Source: Streptomyces sp. NBC_00178
Lineage (GTDB): Bacteria > Actinomycetota > Actinomycetes > Streptomycetales > Streptomycetaceae
Reading direction: 5' to 3'
NCBI RefSeq assembly: GCF_036206005.1
Contig: NZ_CP108143.1
Coordinates: forward strand, 6,539,501-6,603,500
DNA length: 64,000 bases
The position numbers and the translations under genes are program-made. The notes below the pieces were generated by a model, which saw only the letters and a program-made list of their open reading frames with translations, did not search any database and was not told the origin of the DNA. Below are positions 11,708-21,436 of this stretch, one piece after another (positions within the stretch are counted from its first letter, which is position 1; every line of letters begins with the position of its first letter).

Positions 11708-12718
11708 ATGCTCGGTCTCCTCCCCCGTCTCCTGCCCTTCTGGGTTCGTGAGCCCCTGTTCATCGTGGTCGGGTCCGTCTTCGGCGTACGCATCATGTAT
11801 CTCGCCGTCCATGACGAGGAATGGGTGCCGGCCGGGATCGGCACGGTGTTCCTGGTGGCCACCGCGCTCCGCGTGCACACGGTGGTCAGAGCCCTGCGCG
11901 CACGCCGGAACCCGAGCCCGGCGGCCGTCGCGGAAGCGGCAGTACCCGAGCCTGCTTCCCAGCCCCAGCCCCAGCCCCGGCTGCAGGAGCCGGCTCCAGT
12001 GGGTCGGTACCCCGCCCCGCCCGCCGCGCAGAAGGAACCCAACGCGTGGGGGCAGGCCTTCGCGGCCGTGGCCGTGTTCGCGGCGCTCGGGGTCGCGCTG
12101 TGGCTCGGCCCGAGCCTGGTGCCCTCCGACGACGCCGGCACGCCGCAAGCCGCCGCGTGTCCGAGTGGGGAGGACGAGAAGCTGCCGAGCGCCTACAGGA
12201 AGACGCCCGGGGCCGTCACCGGCGAAGAACTGTGCCAGGCGCTCAACAGGCCCGGCCTCGCCCAGCTCCTCGGAACGCCCGGCGAGACCGTGACCGGGGC
12301 ATCCAGTGGCAGCAACACCGCCCCCCTGACCGACGGGAAGGTCGCAGCGCCGGAGGCCAAGGTCCAGTTCGACACCTACACCGTGAACGTCGCGGTCACG
12401 TACAACAAGCTGTCGATCGCCCAGTACGTGAAGCTGATGGACTTCGGGGAGGAGACGGACATCGAGAAGCTCTCGGTCCTCGGCCGGCCCGCGGTCCTCT
12501 CCTCGGATCACACCATGAAGATCGACATCAGCAGGGGGAGTGGTCCCGTCGAGCAAGGGCCCCTGGCCAGGACCCTGACCGTCGCCCTCGACGGTAAGGA
12601 CCGGGGCGGCTATTGCGACATCACCGTGTGGAGCGACTCGGGAGCCCTCCCGGACGACAGCGCACTCCTCGGCATCGCCGAGACGGTCGTCCCGGCGATC
12701 CCCGAGCGGACGGCGTGA
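11708..12718 (+). CDS. Membrane protein of a Streptomyces family of unknown function (DUF6215-like)
   Basis: A 336-aa protein with two hydrophobic segments near the N-terminus (about residues 7-30 and 40-60), a proline-rich linker ('PASQPQPQPRLQEPAPV'), a third membrane span (about 115-140) and an extracytoplasmic domain. The domain starts 'ACPSGEDEKLPSAYRKTPG' and has conserved-looking 'TVNVAVTYNKLSIAQYVKLMD' and 'GGYCDITVWSDS'. I believe this matches the actinobacterial DUF6215 family from memory. Function unknown; possibly a lipid- or wall-associated sensor. Confidence 0.75.
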   Translation: MLGLLPRLLPFWVREPLFIVVGSVFGVRIMYLAVHDEEWVPAGIGTVFLVATALRVHTVVRALRARRNPSPAAVAEAAVPEPASQPQPQPRLQEPAPVGRYPAPPAAQKEPNAWGQAFAAVAVFAALGVALWLGPSLVPSDDAGTPQAAACPSGEDEKLPSAYRKTPGAVTGEELCQALNRPGLAQLLGTPGETVTGASSGSNTAPLTDGKVAAPEAKVQFDTYTVNVAVTYNKLSIAQYVKLMDFGEETDIEKLSVLGRPAVLSSDHTMKIDISRGSGPVEQGPLARTLTVALDGKDRGGYCDITVWSDSGALPDDSALLGIAETVVPAIPERTA

Positions 12719-12968
12719 GTCAGGTCCAAGGTGGTGGCGGTGTCCGTCGGTCCGAGACCTGCCGACGCCCGAAACACCGGGCCTGAGCCTGACAGCCGGT
12801 CATCCGAGCGGGCATGACGCTGTCTTGATCACATTGCATCCGCGCTGCGTACAACCGTGTGACGTCCTCCCCTGTCACACAGGAAGCAGCCGAGGATGCC
12901 CTTCGGCACGGCGGGGCCGCCAGGTCCGGGCTGCGGAGAAGGCGGGCCCGAACATGGAGAGGACGAGG

Positions 12969-13748
12969 ATGGGGAAGACGATGCGGAGCGCGGTGGTGGC
13001 CGTGGGATCGGCCATCGTGTTCACAGGGGTGGCGGCGGTGCCGGCCGGTGCGGTGGAGGGCGGTGTCTCCTTCTCCCGGGTCGCGGTGAACGGCGGGAAG
13101 CCGATCGTCGTCGGGGTCCAGGAAGAGGTCGAAGTTCCCGCTGTCTTCCGGATGACGACCAAGCTCAAGTACCGCTCCGGGCCGACGGTGTTCCCCTACC
13201 GGGGGAAGACGGGCACGGGGGACACTCTTCACAGCGCCGTCATCACCAGTGACTGCAAGGTCGTGGACAGGGCGAAGGGAGTCTGCGACTTCGAGGAATG
13301 GCTGTACATCGACCCGCGGAACCTTGACTTCGGGAACGAGGACGCCGGCACCTGGAAGACCGCCGCACGGGTCTTTCTCCCCGGTGACAGCCAGGACATC
13401 GACGACATGAGCATGCCGTTGGAGGTCAAGCGGGCTACACGCGTGACCGCCGACGCGTCGCCTGAGCCGGCGGTAGCAGGGAAGACGATCACTGTGACCG
13501 GTCGGGTCACACGGGCGAACTGGGACACCCACACGTACCAGGGGTACGCGGGGCGCACGGTCAGCCTGCAGTTCAAGGCGGCGGGCGCCTCCTCGTACAC
13601 GACGGTCAAGAAGGCGACGTCGAGCAGCACGGGAGCGCTCAAGACCACGGTGAAGGCCACCAGGCCGGGGACGTGGCGGTGGACGTACTACGGGAACTCC
13701 ACCTCCGGGGCGAAGTCGTCGACCGGGGACTACGTCGCCGTGCGCTGA
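12969..13748 (+). CDS. Secreted protein with Ig-like C-terminal domain
   Basis: A 259-aa exported protein: a signal peptide ('MRSAVVAVGSAIVFTGVAAV' then 'PAGAVEGG') followed by an N-terminal domain with two cysteines ('VITSDCKVV', 'AKGVCDFEEW') and a beta-sandwich from 'TRVTADASPEPAVAGKTITV' to 'GTWRWTYYGNSTSGAKS'. The second half looks like the bacterial Ig-like repeats of Streptomyces surface proteins. Start 12969 follows the ribosome site 'AGGACGAGG'; an in-frame ATG at 12954 is the alternative. Function unknown. Confidence 0.8.
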   Translation: MGKTMRSAVVAVGSAIVFTGVAAVPAGAVEGGVSFSRVAVNGGKPIVVGVQEEVEVPAVFRMTTKLKYRSGPTVFPYRGKTGTGDTLHSAVITSDCKVVDRAKGVCDFEEWLYIDPRNLDFGNEDAGTWKTAARVFLPGDSQDIDDMSMPLEVKRATRVTADASPEPAVAGKTITVTGRVTRANWDTHTYQGYAGRTVSLQFKAAGASSYTTVKKATSSSTGALKTTVKATRPGTWRWTYYGNSTSGAKSSTGDYVAVR

Positions 13749-14109
13749 CCGGCAGGCCCGGACCACCCCCTGAAGCACGCTGCGGCAGATCGCGCGCCGG
13801 GACGGCACCAGTTCGTGCGATTCCGGCGCGCGAGGTCGGTGCCGGGCCTGGCCGGCGGCAACCGGGAAGGGGCCTTCCCCGTCCCGGTTCGGTTCCGCCT
13901 CCACCTGACAACCGATCGACCGGCGCGGGGTGCCGCTCGCCTCGGCAGCCACGACCCGGCCCGCCGGGGAGCCCCCGCGCGCCCGGTGGTGCTGGGCATG
14001 GCAACCGCCGCGCACGCCCGATTTCGCAGCTCAAGCATGAAACACCGGAAGATGCCGGTTCCGGCGACCGATCGCAAGCCTCGGCCACTCGGCGGGCCTC
14101 CCGGTGCGG
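13749..14109. other. Convergent intergenic region
   Basis: No supported gene between two converging genes; GC-rich with several short inverted repeats that could stop transcription from both sides. Confidence 0.4.
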
Positions 14110-14790
14110 CTACTCGGCAGCCTCGCGTTCGCCGACACTGACCAGTCCCGTCTCGTAGGCGACGATGACGGCCTGGACACGGTCGCGGAGTCCGAGCTTG
14201 CCGAGGATACGGGCGACGTGCGTCTTGACGGTCGACTCGGCGAGATGGAGGCGGGCGGCGAGTTCGGAGTTGCTCAGTCCTCGGGCCAGCAGGCCGAGGA
14301 CCTCCAGCTCACGCGGGGTCAGCGCCGCGAGGTCGCGATGAAGTGCGGCGGTGTCCCCGCCTCGCCGCGTGAACCGCTGCACGAGACGGCGGGTGATGGC
14401 GGGAGCGAGGAGAGCGTCGCCCGTATGGGCTGTACGAACAGCCGCGGTCAACTGCTCGGGGGTGACGTCCTTGAGGAGGAAGCCGCTGGCTCCGGCGGAC
14501 AGCGCCGCGTAGACGTACCGGTCGAGGTCGAAGGTGGTCAGGATGATCACGCGCGGTTCGCCGGCAGCGCCGGTCAGGATGCGGCGGGTGGCCTCCAGAC
14601 CGTCCATCGCGGGCATCCGGACATCCATCAGAACCACATCGGGCCGGGTGCGCTCGACCGCTTCGACCGCTTCGAGGCCGTCGGTCGCCTCGGCGACGAC
14701 ATCGATGCCGTCGGCACCGAGAATCATCCTGAAGCCGGTGCGGACCAGGGTCTGGTCGTCGGCAAGAACCACACGCAGCGGCTCGGTCAC
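14110..14790 (-). CDS. NarL/LuxR-family response regulator
   Basis: A 226-aa regulator. The receiver domain has the acidic pair D11/D12, phospho-acceptor Asp56 in 'VVLMDVRMPAMDG' and the conserved Lys in 'GFLLKDVT'. The C-terminal LuxR helix-turn-helix is 'LTPRELEVLGLLARGLSNSE' plus 'STVKTHVARILGKLGLRDR'. Its ATG overlaps the end of the kinase gene by 4 bases. Family knowledge: DesR-type regulators paired with such kinases often control the divergent ABC exporter next door. Confidence 0.95.
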   Translation of the reverse strand: MTEPLRVVLADDQTLVRTGFRMILGADGIDVVAEATDGLEAVEAVERTRPDVVLMDVRMPAMDGLEATRRILTGAAGEPRVIILTTFDLDRYVYAALSAGASGFLLKDVTPEQLTAAVRTAHTGDALLAPAITRRLVQRFTRRGGDTAALHRDLAALTPRELEVLGLLARGLSNSELAARLHLAESTVKTHVARILGKLGLRDRVQAVIVAYETGLVSVGEREAAE

Positions 14791-16076
14791 GGCGTCTCCA
14801 AGGGAATCAGGGCTTCGACACGGTAGCCGCCGGTGAGTCGCCGGCCGGTGTTCAGGGTTCCGCCGTAGACGGCGAGGCGCTCGCGCAGTCCGATCAGGCC
14901 CCGGCCGCTTCCGGAACCCGTGCCCGGGTGTCCGCCGGTGTCGGTGACTTCCACCCGGAGTTGACGCGGGCCGTAGTCGACGGTGACGGCAGCGGTCGCG
15001 CCCGACGCGTGCTTCACGGTGTTGGTCAGGCCTTCCTGGACCACGCGGTAAGCGGCGAGTTCGAGGCCGGGGGGAAGGGAGCGGGGCGGACCTGCCACGG
15101 TCAGGTCGACGTGCAGTCCGGTGTTCCGTACCCGTCCCACGAGCGTCTCCAGCTGGTCAAGGCCGGGCTGCGGGGCCAGTGCGGCCTCCGTGTCCGCATC
15201 CGTGCCCTCGTCCCGGTCGTCCATGGTGAGCAGGCCCATGACGTGGCGTAGCTCGGTCATGGCCGCCCGGCCGCCCGCCTCCACGGCCAGCAGCGCCTCG
15301 CCTGCCTGCTCCGGGGAGGTAATCATGATCTTGCGGGCGGCACCCGCCTGGATGACCATCACGCTGACGTTGTGCGTGACGACGTCGTGCAGTTCGCGGG
15401 CGATCCTGGCCCGCTCGTGCTCGACGGCCCGGCGAAGGACCTCGCCCTGCTCGTGCTCCAGGGCAGAGAGCCGGGTGCGGCCTTCGTCGGTACGGAGTTT
15501 CCAGGTGCGCAGGCCGATGGCGGCCCCGGCCATCGGGACCAGAATCAGCAGGGCGATGTACTCGTTGGGGACGATCGGCGTCACCGAGTTCCCCGAGGTG
15601 CCGACCAGGAGGACCGACACCGGCAGCGCAACGAGGGTGGCCGTCCGGTAGGGACTGTGGACGGCGGCGCTGTATACGGCGATGACGAACGCGTAGAACG
15701 TCAGCCGCATCACGCTGTGGGGTGTCGCCAGTGTCGCGGCCGTCACCACGCTCAGCACGGCGAGGGGGAAGCGGCGGCGCAGCGCCAAGGCGCCGGAGGC
15801 GACGGCCGCGAGCGTCACCATGAGAGCCAGGCCTCCCGGGCCGGACGGGCGCGGGACGGCCACCTCCACACCGGGTGCGACCTCCCGCAGCACGATGTTG
15901 CCCACGTTGTCGATGCCGTAGTGGACGGTGGCGATTCCGACCACCAGCGCCACCAGCACGTCGAACTGCCAGGCGCGCCGGGTGGGCCGCAACGGTGGGC
16001 CGCTCGGAATCCTGGCGTCGCGGACCCTCTCGCGGGCTGCTTCCCGCAGCCGCACCAGCGTCGTACGTGCGTTCAT
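14787..16076 (-). CDS. DesK-type sensor histidine kinase
   Basis: About 429 aa. Four to six hydrophobic segments fill residues 38-190, then a HisKA_3 dimerisation motif 'ERARIARELHDVVTHNVSVM' carries the phospho-acceptor His near residue 230. The C-terminal HATPase has 'VVQEGLTNTVKHASGATAAV' (N box), 'VTDTGGHPGTG' (G1) and 'GRGLIGLRERL' (G2). ATG 16076 was chosen; the GTG one codon earlier is possible. It forms an operon with the response regulator and is divergent from the ABC genes, so envelope or drug stress sensing is the likely role. Confidence 0.95.
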   Translation of the reverse strand: MNARTTLVRLREAARERVRDARIPSGPPLRPTRRAWQFDVLVALVVGIATVHYGIDNVGNIVLREVAPGVEVAVPRPSGPGGLALMVTLAAVASGALALRRRFPLAVLSVVTAATLATPHSVMRLTFYAFVIAVYSAAVHSPYRTATLVALPVSVLLVGTSGNSVTPIVPNEYIALLILVPMAGAAIGLRTWKLRTDEGRTRLSALEHEQGEVLRRAVEHERARIARELHDVVTHNVSVMVIQAGAARKIMITSPEQAGEALLAVEAGGRAAMTELRHVMGLLTMDDRDEGTDADTEAALAPQPGLDQLETLVGRVRNTGLHVDLTVAGPPRSLPPGLELAAYRVVQEGLTNTVKHASGATAAVTVDYGPRQLRVEVTDTGGHPGTGSGSGRGLIGLRERLAVYGGTLNTGRRLTGGYRVEALIPLETP

Positions 16077-16299
16077 CACCGGCTCATTGTCGCCGTCGGC
16101 CGGATCCGTGGCGTCCGACTCGGAGGTTGTTCCGGCCCGACCGGATACATCCCCCGCCTACATCGCAGGGATGACGTTTCCGGCGTTCGTCCCAGCGCGG
16201 TACCCCAAAGGGTCCGGGCGGGCGACGCGCGCGCGCCGGGCCCGCTCCTAGCGTTCAGGCAACGCCCACAACCCGCTGACCGTACGCAAGGAGCCGTTG

Positions 16300-17007
16300 A
16301 TGACCGTGCCAGTGATCGAACTGCGGGGGGCAAGCCGCCGGTACGACGACGGCCCTCCCGCCCTGCATGAGGTGTCGCTGACCGTGCGGCGGGGCGAGGC
16401 CGTCGCGGTCCTCGGCCCTTCCGGCAGCGGCAAGTCGACGCTGCTCAATCTGATCGCGGGCCTGGACCGGCCGGACACAGGGACCGTCACCGTGGACGGG
16501 GTGCGCGTGGACGAGTTGGGGGAGTCCGGCTCCGCTCTCTACCGTCGCTCGAAGATCGGCATGATCTTCCAGTTCTTCAACCTGCTCGACGATCTGACCG
16601 TCGCCGACAACGTCGCTCTGCCGGCACGCCTGGCAGGGGTGGCACGGGCCGAGGCACGTCGGCGGGCGGCGGAGCTCCTGGAGAACCTCGGTATCGACCG
16701 GCACGCCGGCGCGTACCCGGGGCGGCTTTCCGGCGGCGAACGGCAGCGCGTCGCGGTGGCCCGGGCGCTGATGAACCGGCCGCCCCTGCTGCTGGCCGAC
16801 GAGCCGACCGGAGCCCTGGACACGGCCGCGGGACAGGACGTCAGCAGGCTGCTGGCGGACCTCAACGCCGAAGGCCAGACCCTCGTCGTGGTCACCCACG
16901 ACCTGTCACTGGCCCGCTCCTGCACGCAGCGTCGGGTCGAGATCGCCGACGGCCGGTTGACCGAGGACGTCCCGCCGCGGGCGGCCGCCACGGAGGCCGT
17001 CCGTTGA
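16300..17007 (+). CDS. MacB/LolD-type ABC transporter ATP-binding protein
   Basis: A 235-aa ATPase: Walker A 'GPSGSGKST', Q-loop region 'KIGMIFQFFNLL', signature 'LSGGERQRVAVARAL', Walker B 'LLLADEPTGALD' and the H-loop 'VVVTHD'. It powers the FtsX-like permease encoded immediately downstream, whose start codon overlaps this stop (TTGA). ATG 16300 has 'AAGGAG' nine bases upstream. Confidence 0.95.
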   Translation: MTVPVIELRGASRRYDDGPPALHEVSLTVRRGEAVAVLGPSGSGKSTLLNLIAGLDRPDTGTVTVDGVRVDELGESGSALYRRSKIGMIFQFFNLLDDLTVADNVALPARLAGVARAEARRRAAELLENLGIDRHAGAYPGRLSGGERQRVAVARALMNRPPLLLADEPTGALDTAAGQDVSRLLADLNAEGQTLVVVTHDLSLARSCTQRRVEIADGRLTEDVPPRAAATEAVR

Positions 17008-19352
17008 GCGCGCTCGCTGAAGTGGTGCGCTCCGGGGTGGGACGGCGCCGGGTGCAGTCGCTGGTGATCGGGCTCGCCGCGGCGATGGCGGTGGCCGCCT
17101 CCGTCCTGGGCGGTTCGCTGCTGGTGATCTCCAGCGCGCCCTTCGACGACGCCTTCGCCCAGCAGCGTGGCGCACATCTGTCCGTCGAATTCGACGCGGG
17201 CAAGGTGAGCGCGGCACAACTGTCGAAGTCCAGGGACAGCGCAGGGGTGAGCAGTGCGGCCGGACCGTTCCGCACGTCGACCGTCACCCCTCGGGCGGAC
17301 GAGGAGGGCCCCGGCTGGCCGATGACCGTGGTCGGCCGCTCCGATCCCGGACGGGACGTGGACGAGGTGGCACTGGTCGGCGGCCGGTGGCCCGCACGTG
17401 CCGGCGAGATCGTGCTGTCCGTCGACTCCCCGCTCATCCCCACCCTGGGCAGGCAGGTGACCTTCACTCGTCTGCCCGGCGAACCGACCCTCACCGTGGT
17501 CGGTGTCGCCCGCTCGGTCACGCGGACCGCCGACGCCTGGGTGGAGCCGGCTCAGATGCCCGCGCTCACCTCGTCCGGCAGCGGCGGGTACCAGATGCTC
17601 TACCGCTTCACGAACGCGGGTACCGCCGCGCAGGTCACCGCCGGCGGCGAAGCCGTGACGCGGTCACTGGTGCCGGGGGCGGCCGTCGGCAAACAGTCCT
17701 GGCTCACCGTCAGGAAGGACGCCGAGCGCGACACCGCCCTCTACGTCCCGTTCCTCATCGCGTTCGGCACCCTGGGCCTGGTCATGTCGGCGCTCATCGT
17801 CGGCAACGTCGTGGCGTCAGCCGTGGGGACGGCAACGCGCCGCATCGGCATCCTCAAGGCCGTCGGCTTCACCCCGGCCCAGGTCGTGCGTGCCTACATC
17901 GGTCAGGCACTGGTCCCTGCCGGCGTCGGTACGGGTCTCGGCGTCCTCGCCGGCCACCTGCTCGCCGTCCCTGTGATGGCCGAGACGGAGGAGGTCTACG
18001 GCTCCTCGTTGCCGGCCATCGCTCCCTGGGTCGATCTGACGGTGATCGCCGGGGTGCTCGGACTGGTGACGGCCACCGCCTGGGGGAGTGCGTGGCGGGC
18101 GGGACGGCTGCGTACGGTCGAGGCGCTCGCCGTCGGGCGGGCCGTTTCGGCGGAGCGCGGCCGGTGGGCCGTCCGGCTGGCCGGATGGTTGCCGCTGCCC
18201 CGGCCGGTGGCCCTGGGCCTGGCCAGGCCCTTCGCGCGGCCCGCCCGCGCGCTCGCCATGGGCACGACGATCCTGTTCGGCGCCGTCGCTGCCACGTTCA
18301 CCGTGGGGATGGCCGCCACCCTCGGCAACGTGATGGACGCCAAGGCCCACGACGTCGCCGATGTCACCGTGCCCGCGCCCATGCCGGACTTCGGTCCCCA
18401 GCCCCCCGGCGGCAGCAAGCAGCCCAAGGCCGATCCGGCCGCGGTCGCAGAGGCCGTCGAAGCCACCCCTGGAACCGGTAAGTACTACCGCGCTTCGACG
18501 GTGCGCTCGACCGTGTCCGGACTGACCGGCACCGTCGACGTGGTCGCCTTCACCGGCGACGCGTCGTGGGGTGGCTACACGATGGTCGCGGGACGCTGGA
18601 TCGACAGGCCCGGCGAGGCCGTGGTCCCCACCCCGTTCCTGACCGCCACCGGCACCCACATCGGCGACAGCATCACCTTGAACGGCCTGGCCGAGCCGGT
18701 CACGGCCCGGGTCGTCGGGGAAGTCCTCGACCCCCGCAATTCCGGCATGCAGGTCTTCACCGACGTCGCGACCCTCGCCGCCGCACACCCCGACATTACG
18801 GATACGAGCCATCACATCGCGGTCGCATCAGGCACTGACGTCGCCGCCTACGTCACCGCGCTGAACAAGGATCTGGCACCGCGGGGGGCCACCGCTCAGG
18901 CCGGCGGCCTCGACGCCGGAGGCGACATGGTCGTCACGCTCAAGGCGCTGTCGGCGATGCTCACACTGATGCTCGTCGCCGTCGCCGCGCTCGGTGTGCT
19001 CAACGGTGTGCTGCTCGATACCCGCGAGCGGGTGCGGGAGATCGGTGTCCACAAGGCACTCGGCATGACCCCCCGACAGAGCCTCACGATGGTCCTCACC
19101 TCGGTCGTCGTGACCGGCCTGGTCGCGAGCGCCCTGGGTGTGCCGCTGGGGGTAGCCCTCCACGGCTGGGTCCTGCCCGCGATGGGCGACAGTGTGGAGT
19201 TGAGGCTGCCCGATTCCGTCCTCGCCGTCTATCACGGCACCGAACTGCTCCTGCTCACGCTCGGCGGCCTGCTCATCGGCGTACTCGGCGCACTCATGCC
19301 TGCCGGCTGGGCTGCCAGGACCCGGACCGCCACGGCCCTGCGCACCGAGTAG
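17004..19352 (+). CDS. ABC transporter permease with two FtsX domains
   Basis: A 782-aa permease starting at TTG 17004 inside the ATPase stop. It has an N-terminal membrane anchor ('SLVIGLAAAMAVAASVLGGS'), a MacB-like periplasmic-type domain, a three-helix FtsX core near residues 250-350, a second MacB-like segment, and a second FtsX core at the C-terminus ('MLTLMLVAVAALGVLNGVLL', 'TRERVREIGVHKALGMTPRQ'). This duplicated layout is typical of Gram-positive peptide/antibiotic exporters. The divergent kinase-regulator pair is its probable controller. Confidence 0.93.
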   Translation: MSALAEVVRSGVGRRRVQSLVIGLAAAMAVAASVLGGSLLVISSAPFDDAFAQQRGAHLSVEFDAGKVSAAQLSKSRDSAGVSSAAGPFRTSTVTPRADEEGPGWPMTVVGRSDPGRDVDEVALVGGRWPARAGEIVLSVDSPLIPTLGRQVTFTRLPGEPTLTVVGVARSVTRTADAWVEPAQMPALTSSGSGGYQMLYRFTNAGTAAQVTAGGEAVTRSLVPGAAVGKQSWLTVRKDAERDTALYVPFLIAFGTLGLVMSALIVGNVVASAVGTATRRIGILKAVGFTPAQVVRAYIGQALVPAGVGTGLGVLAGHLLAVPVMAETEEVYGSSLPAIAPWVDLTVIAGVLGLVTATAWGSAWRAGRLRTVEALAVGRAVSAERGRWAVRLAGWLPLPRPVALGLARPFARPARALAMGTTILFGAVAATFTVGMAATLGNVMDAKAHDVADVTVPAPMPDFGPQPPGGSKQPKADPAAVAEAVEATPGTGKYYRASTVRSTVSGLTGTVDVVAFTGDASWGGYTMVAGRWIDRPGEAVVPTPFLTATGTHIGDSITLNGLAEPVTARVVGEVLDPRNSGMQVFTDVATLAAAHPDITDTSHHIAVASGTDVAAYVTALNKDLAPRGATAQAGGLDAGGDMVVTLKALSAMLTLMLVAVAALGVLNGVLLDTRERVREIGVHKALGMTPRQSLTMVLTSVVVTGLVASALGVPLGVALHGWVLPAMGDSVELRLPDSVLAVYHGTELLLLTLGGLLIGVLGALMPAGWAARTRTATALRTE

Positions 19353-19809
19353 GAGGTCGAGTCCAGAGTTCGTGCCACCGGCCCTCACCGCGAGGAGAGA
19401 GGGGGGCCGGTCCTCCGGCCACGGCGACCGAGGCCCTGTCATCCCATCCCCGATCCCGCCGCGAAGCAGCGCCTGCCCCGCCAGGACAGCGATCGGTTCG
19501 ATGAGGCTGTGACCACCGTCGCCCGCCCGCCCGCCGGTCCGTGCGCCGCCCGACTCCCGTTGGTCCTAGCGGCACGCACACGATCACCCCTGATGGCGGA
19601 CCGCTGAACTCACGGAGAACCGCCGCGCACCTCCGTACGGCCGTCGACTGTGACGCACCTCCACCCTTGACACCCTCTGCGGTCGGCCGGGCGACAGCAA
19701 ACGGGTTGCTCACGTGCCGGCCGACAGGGCGCCCTGCGTGTTTCGCCGGGGAAGCAGGGGGCACGCGGCACACTCGTTGGCGGTTGTCGGCGGAGGACGG
19801 AGCGGGATC
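19353..19809. other. Intergenic region
   Basis: About 460 bases with only low-scoring short frames. The one at 19541 lacks a ribosome site and family features. Nothing else recognised. Confidence 0.4.
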
Positions 19810-20994
19810 ATGCGGGCACTGACCTATCAGGGAAAACGTGACGTGCGGGTGGAGACCGTTCCGGATCCGCAGATCCGGGACCGGACGGACATCATCGTCA
19901 AGGTCACCTCGACGGGTATCTGCGGGTCGGATCTGCATCTCTACGAGGTGCTGGGCCCGTACCTCGATCCGGGGGACATTCTCGGCCACGAGCCGATGGG
20001 CATCGTGGAGGAAGTCGGGCCCGAGGTGACCGCCGTGGCCCCGGGCGACCGGGTGGTCATTCCGTTCAACGTCTCCTGCGGACACTGCTACATGTGCGCA
20101 CAGGGGCTGCACTCCCAGTGCGAGACGACCCAAGTCCGTGAACGTGGCACCGGCGCCGCACTGTTCGGGTACACCAAGCTCTACGGCCAGGTACCCGGGG
20201 GACAGGCCGAGTACCTGCGGGTTCCCTTCGGGAACGCCCTGCCGATCAAGGTGCCCCACGGGCCGTCGGACGACCGTTTCGTCTATCTCTCGGATGTGCT
20301 GCCGACGGCCTGGCAGGCCGTCGAGTACGCGGACATCCCGCCCGGCGGTAGCGTCACGGTTCTCGGGCTGGGACCGATCGGAGCCATGGCTGCCCGGATC
20401 GCCCTCCATCGAGGCGCCGGTCTTGTCATCGGTGTGGACATGGTCCCCGAGCGTCTCGACAGGGTCAGCGCTTACGGAGCCACGTGTCTCGACCTCCGTC
20501 GATACGGCAAGGACCTCGGCAGCGCCGTCCGTGACCTGACGCAGGGGCGAGGAACGGACGCGGTGATCGACGCGGTCGGCATGGAGGCGCACGGCGCACC
20601 GTTGGCCAAGGCCGCGCATGCGGCGGTCGGACTCCTGCCCGACGCCGTCGCCCAGAGCCTGATGGAGAAGGCGGGCATCGACCGGCTCGCCGCCCTGCAC
20701 ACGGCGATCGACCTGGTGCGCAGGGGCGGCACCGTCTCCGTCTCCGGAGTCTACGGAGGGTCGGCCGACCCGATGCCGCTGCTGACCATGTTCGACAAGC
20801 AGATCCAGCTCCGCATGGGCCAGGCCAACGTCAAGCGCTGGGTGGACGACCTGTTGCCTTTGCTGGTCGACGGCGATCCGCTGGGCGTGGACTCCTTCGC
20901 CACGCACCACCTGCCCCTTGAAGACGGGCCGCAGGCGTACGCGACGTTCCAGAAGAAGGCCGACGGCATGATCAAGACGCTTCTTGTCCCGTGA
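19810..20994 (+). CDS. Zinc-dependent alcohol dehydrogenase (formaldehyde-dehydrogenase-like MDR)
   Basis: A 394-aa medium-chain dehydrogenase. 'STGICGSDLHLYE' and 'GHEPMGIVEEVG' carry the catalytic-zinc Cys, His and Glu. 'CGHCYMCAQGLHSQC' is the four-cysteine structural-zinc loop. 'VLGLGPIGAMAARIALHRGA' is the NAD(P)-binding Rossmann segment. The length and insert after the zinc loop resemble glutathione-independent formaldehyde dehydrogenases and related long Zn-ADHs. ATG 19810 was chosen because the 32 upstream open codons look random. Substrate not assignable. Confidence 0.92.
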   Translation: MRALTYQGKRDVRVETVPDPQIRDRTDIIVKVTSTGICGSDLHLYEVLGPYLDPGDILGHEPMGIVEEVGPEVTAVAPGDRVVIPFNVSCGHCYMCAQGLHSQCETTQVRERGTGAALFGYTKLYGQVPGGQAEYLRVPFGNALPIKVPHGPSDDRFVYLSDVLPTAWQAVEYADIPPGGSVTVLGLGPIGAMAARIALHRGAGLVIGVDMVPERLDRVSAYGATCLDLRRYGKDLGSAVRDLTQGRGTDAVIDAVGMEAHGAPLAKAAHAAVGLLPDAVAQSLMEKAGIDRLAALHTAIDLVRRGGTVSVSGVYGGSADPMPLLTMFDKQIQLRMGQANVKRWVDDLLPLLVDGDPLGVDSFATHHLPLEDGPQAYATFQKKADGMIKTLLVP

Positions 20995-21039
20995 CGGCGC
21001 CGCCGGTCACGGGCAGGCAGGACGGGAGGGGATGGACCG

Positions 21040-21330
21040 GTGAACAGCGATGGGCTGAGGCCGGGCAAACGAGTGGTCGCCACGGGGGCCACCGGGAATG
21101 CGGGGACCAGCGTGGTCGCCGCGTGGCAGGCGGTCCTGGCGTCGCCTCGGTTCTCGCGCCGGCCCGCAGAAGACCCGTCGCTGACGATCGCGAAGGCCGA
21201 CTGGGACACCGTCGATCTTGCGCGGGCCGACAGCGCCGACCGATGACGCCGCAGAGGCCTACCGACTGGCCGTTGCGAGGCGTACGCAAGGGCGCGGCGG
21301 AAGACGCCGCGCCTCTGACCGGCCGGAAGA
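21040..21330 (+). pseudogene. Relic of an NAD-dependent epimerase/SDR
   Basis: The 68-aa frame starts 'MNSDGLRPGKRVVATGATGN', a Rossmann GxxGxxG start, and continues 'IAKADWDTVDLARADSADR' as in extended SDR epimerases, then stops at 21244. A second frame just downstream gives 'DDAAEAYRLAVARRTQGRG', which resembles a C-terminal epimerase segment ('AYRLAV...'). The middle is missing and the frame changes, so this is a deletion-frameshift remnant of a roughly 300-aa enzyme. Confidence 0.6.
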
Positions 21331-21436
21331 TCGGCTGACCTGCCGCGCCGCGCACGCAGGCGACGGGTCCACCTGCACTCAGCGACCGAGAAGAGGCGAG
21401 ACCGATCGCGTCCCGCCCGGCACAGGAGGTACAGCC

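Noticed and set aside
14104..14826. A plus-strand frame opposite the response regulator
   Set aside because: A codon-position shadow of the NarL-type gene, which has complete receiver and HTH motifs.
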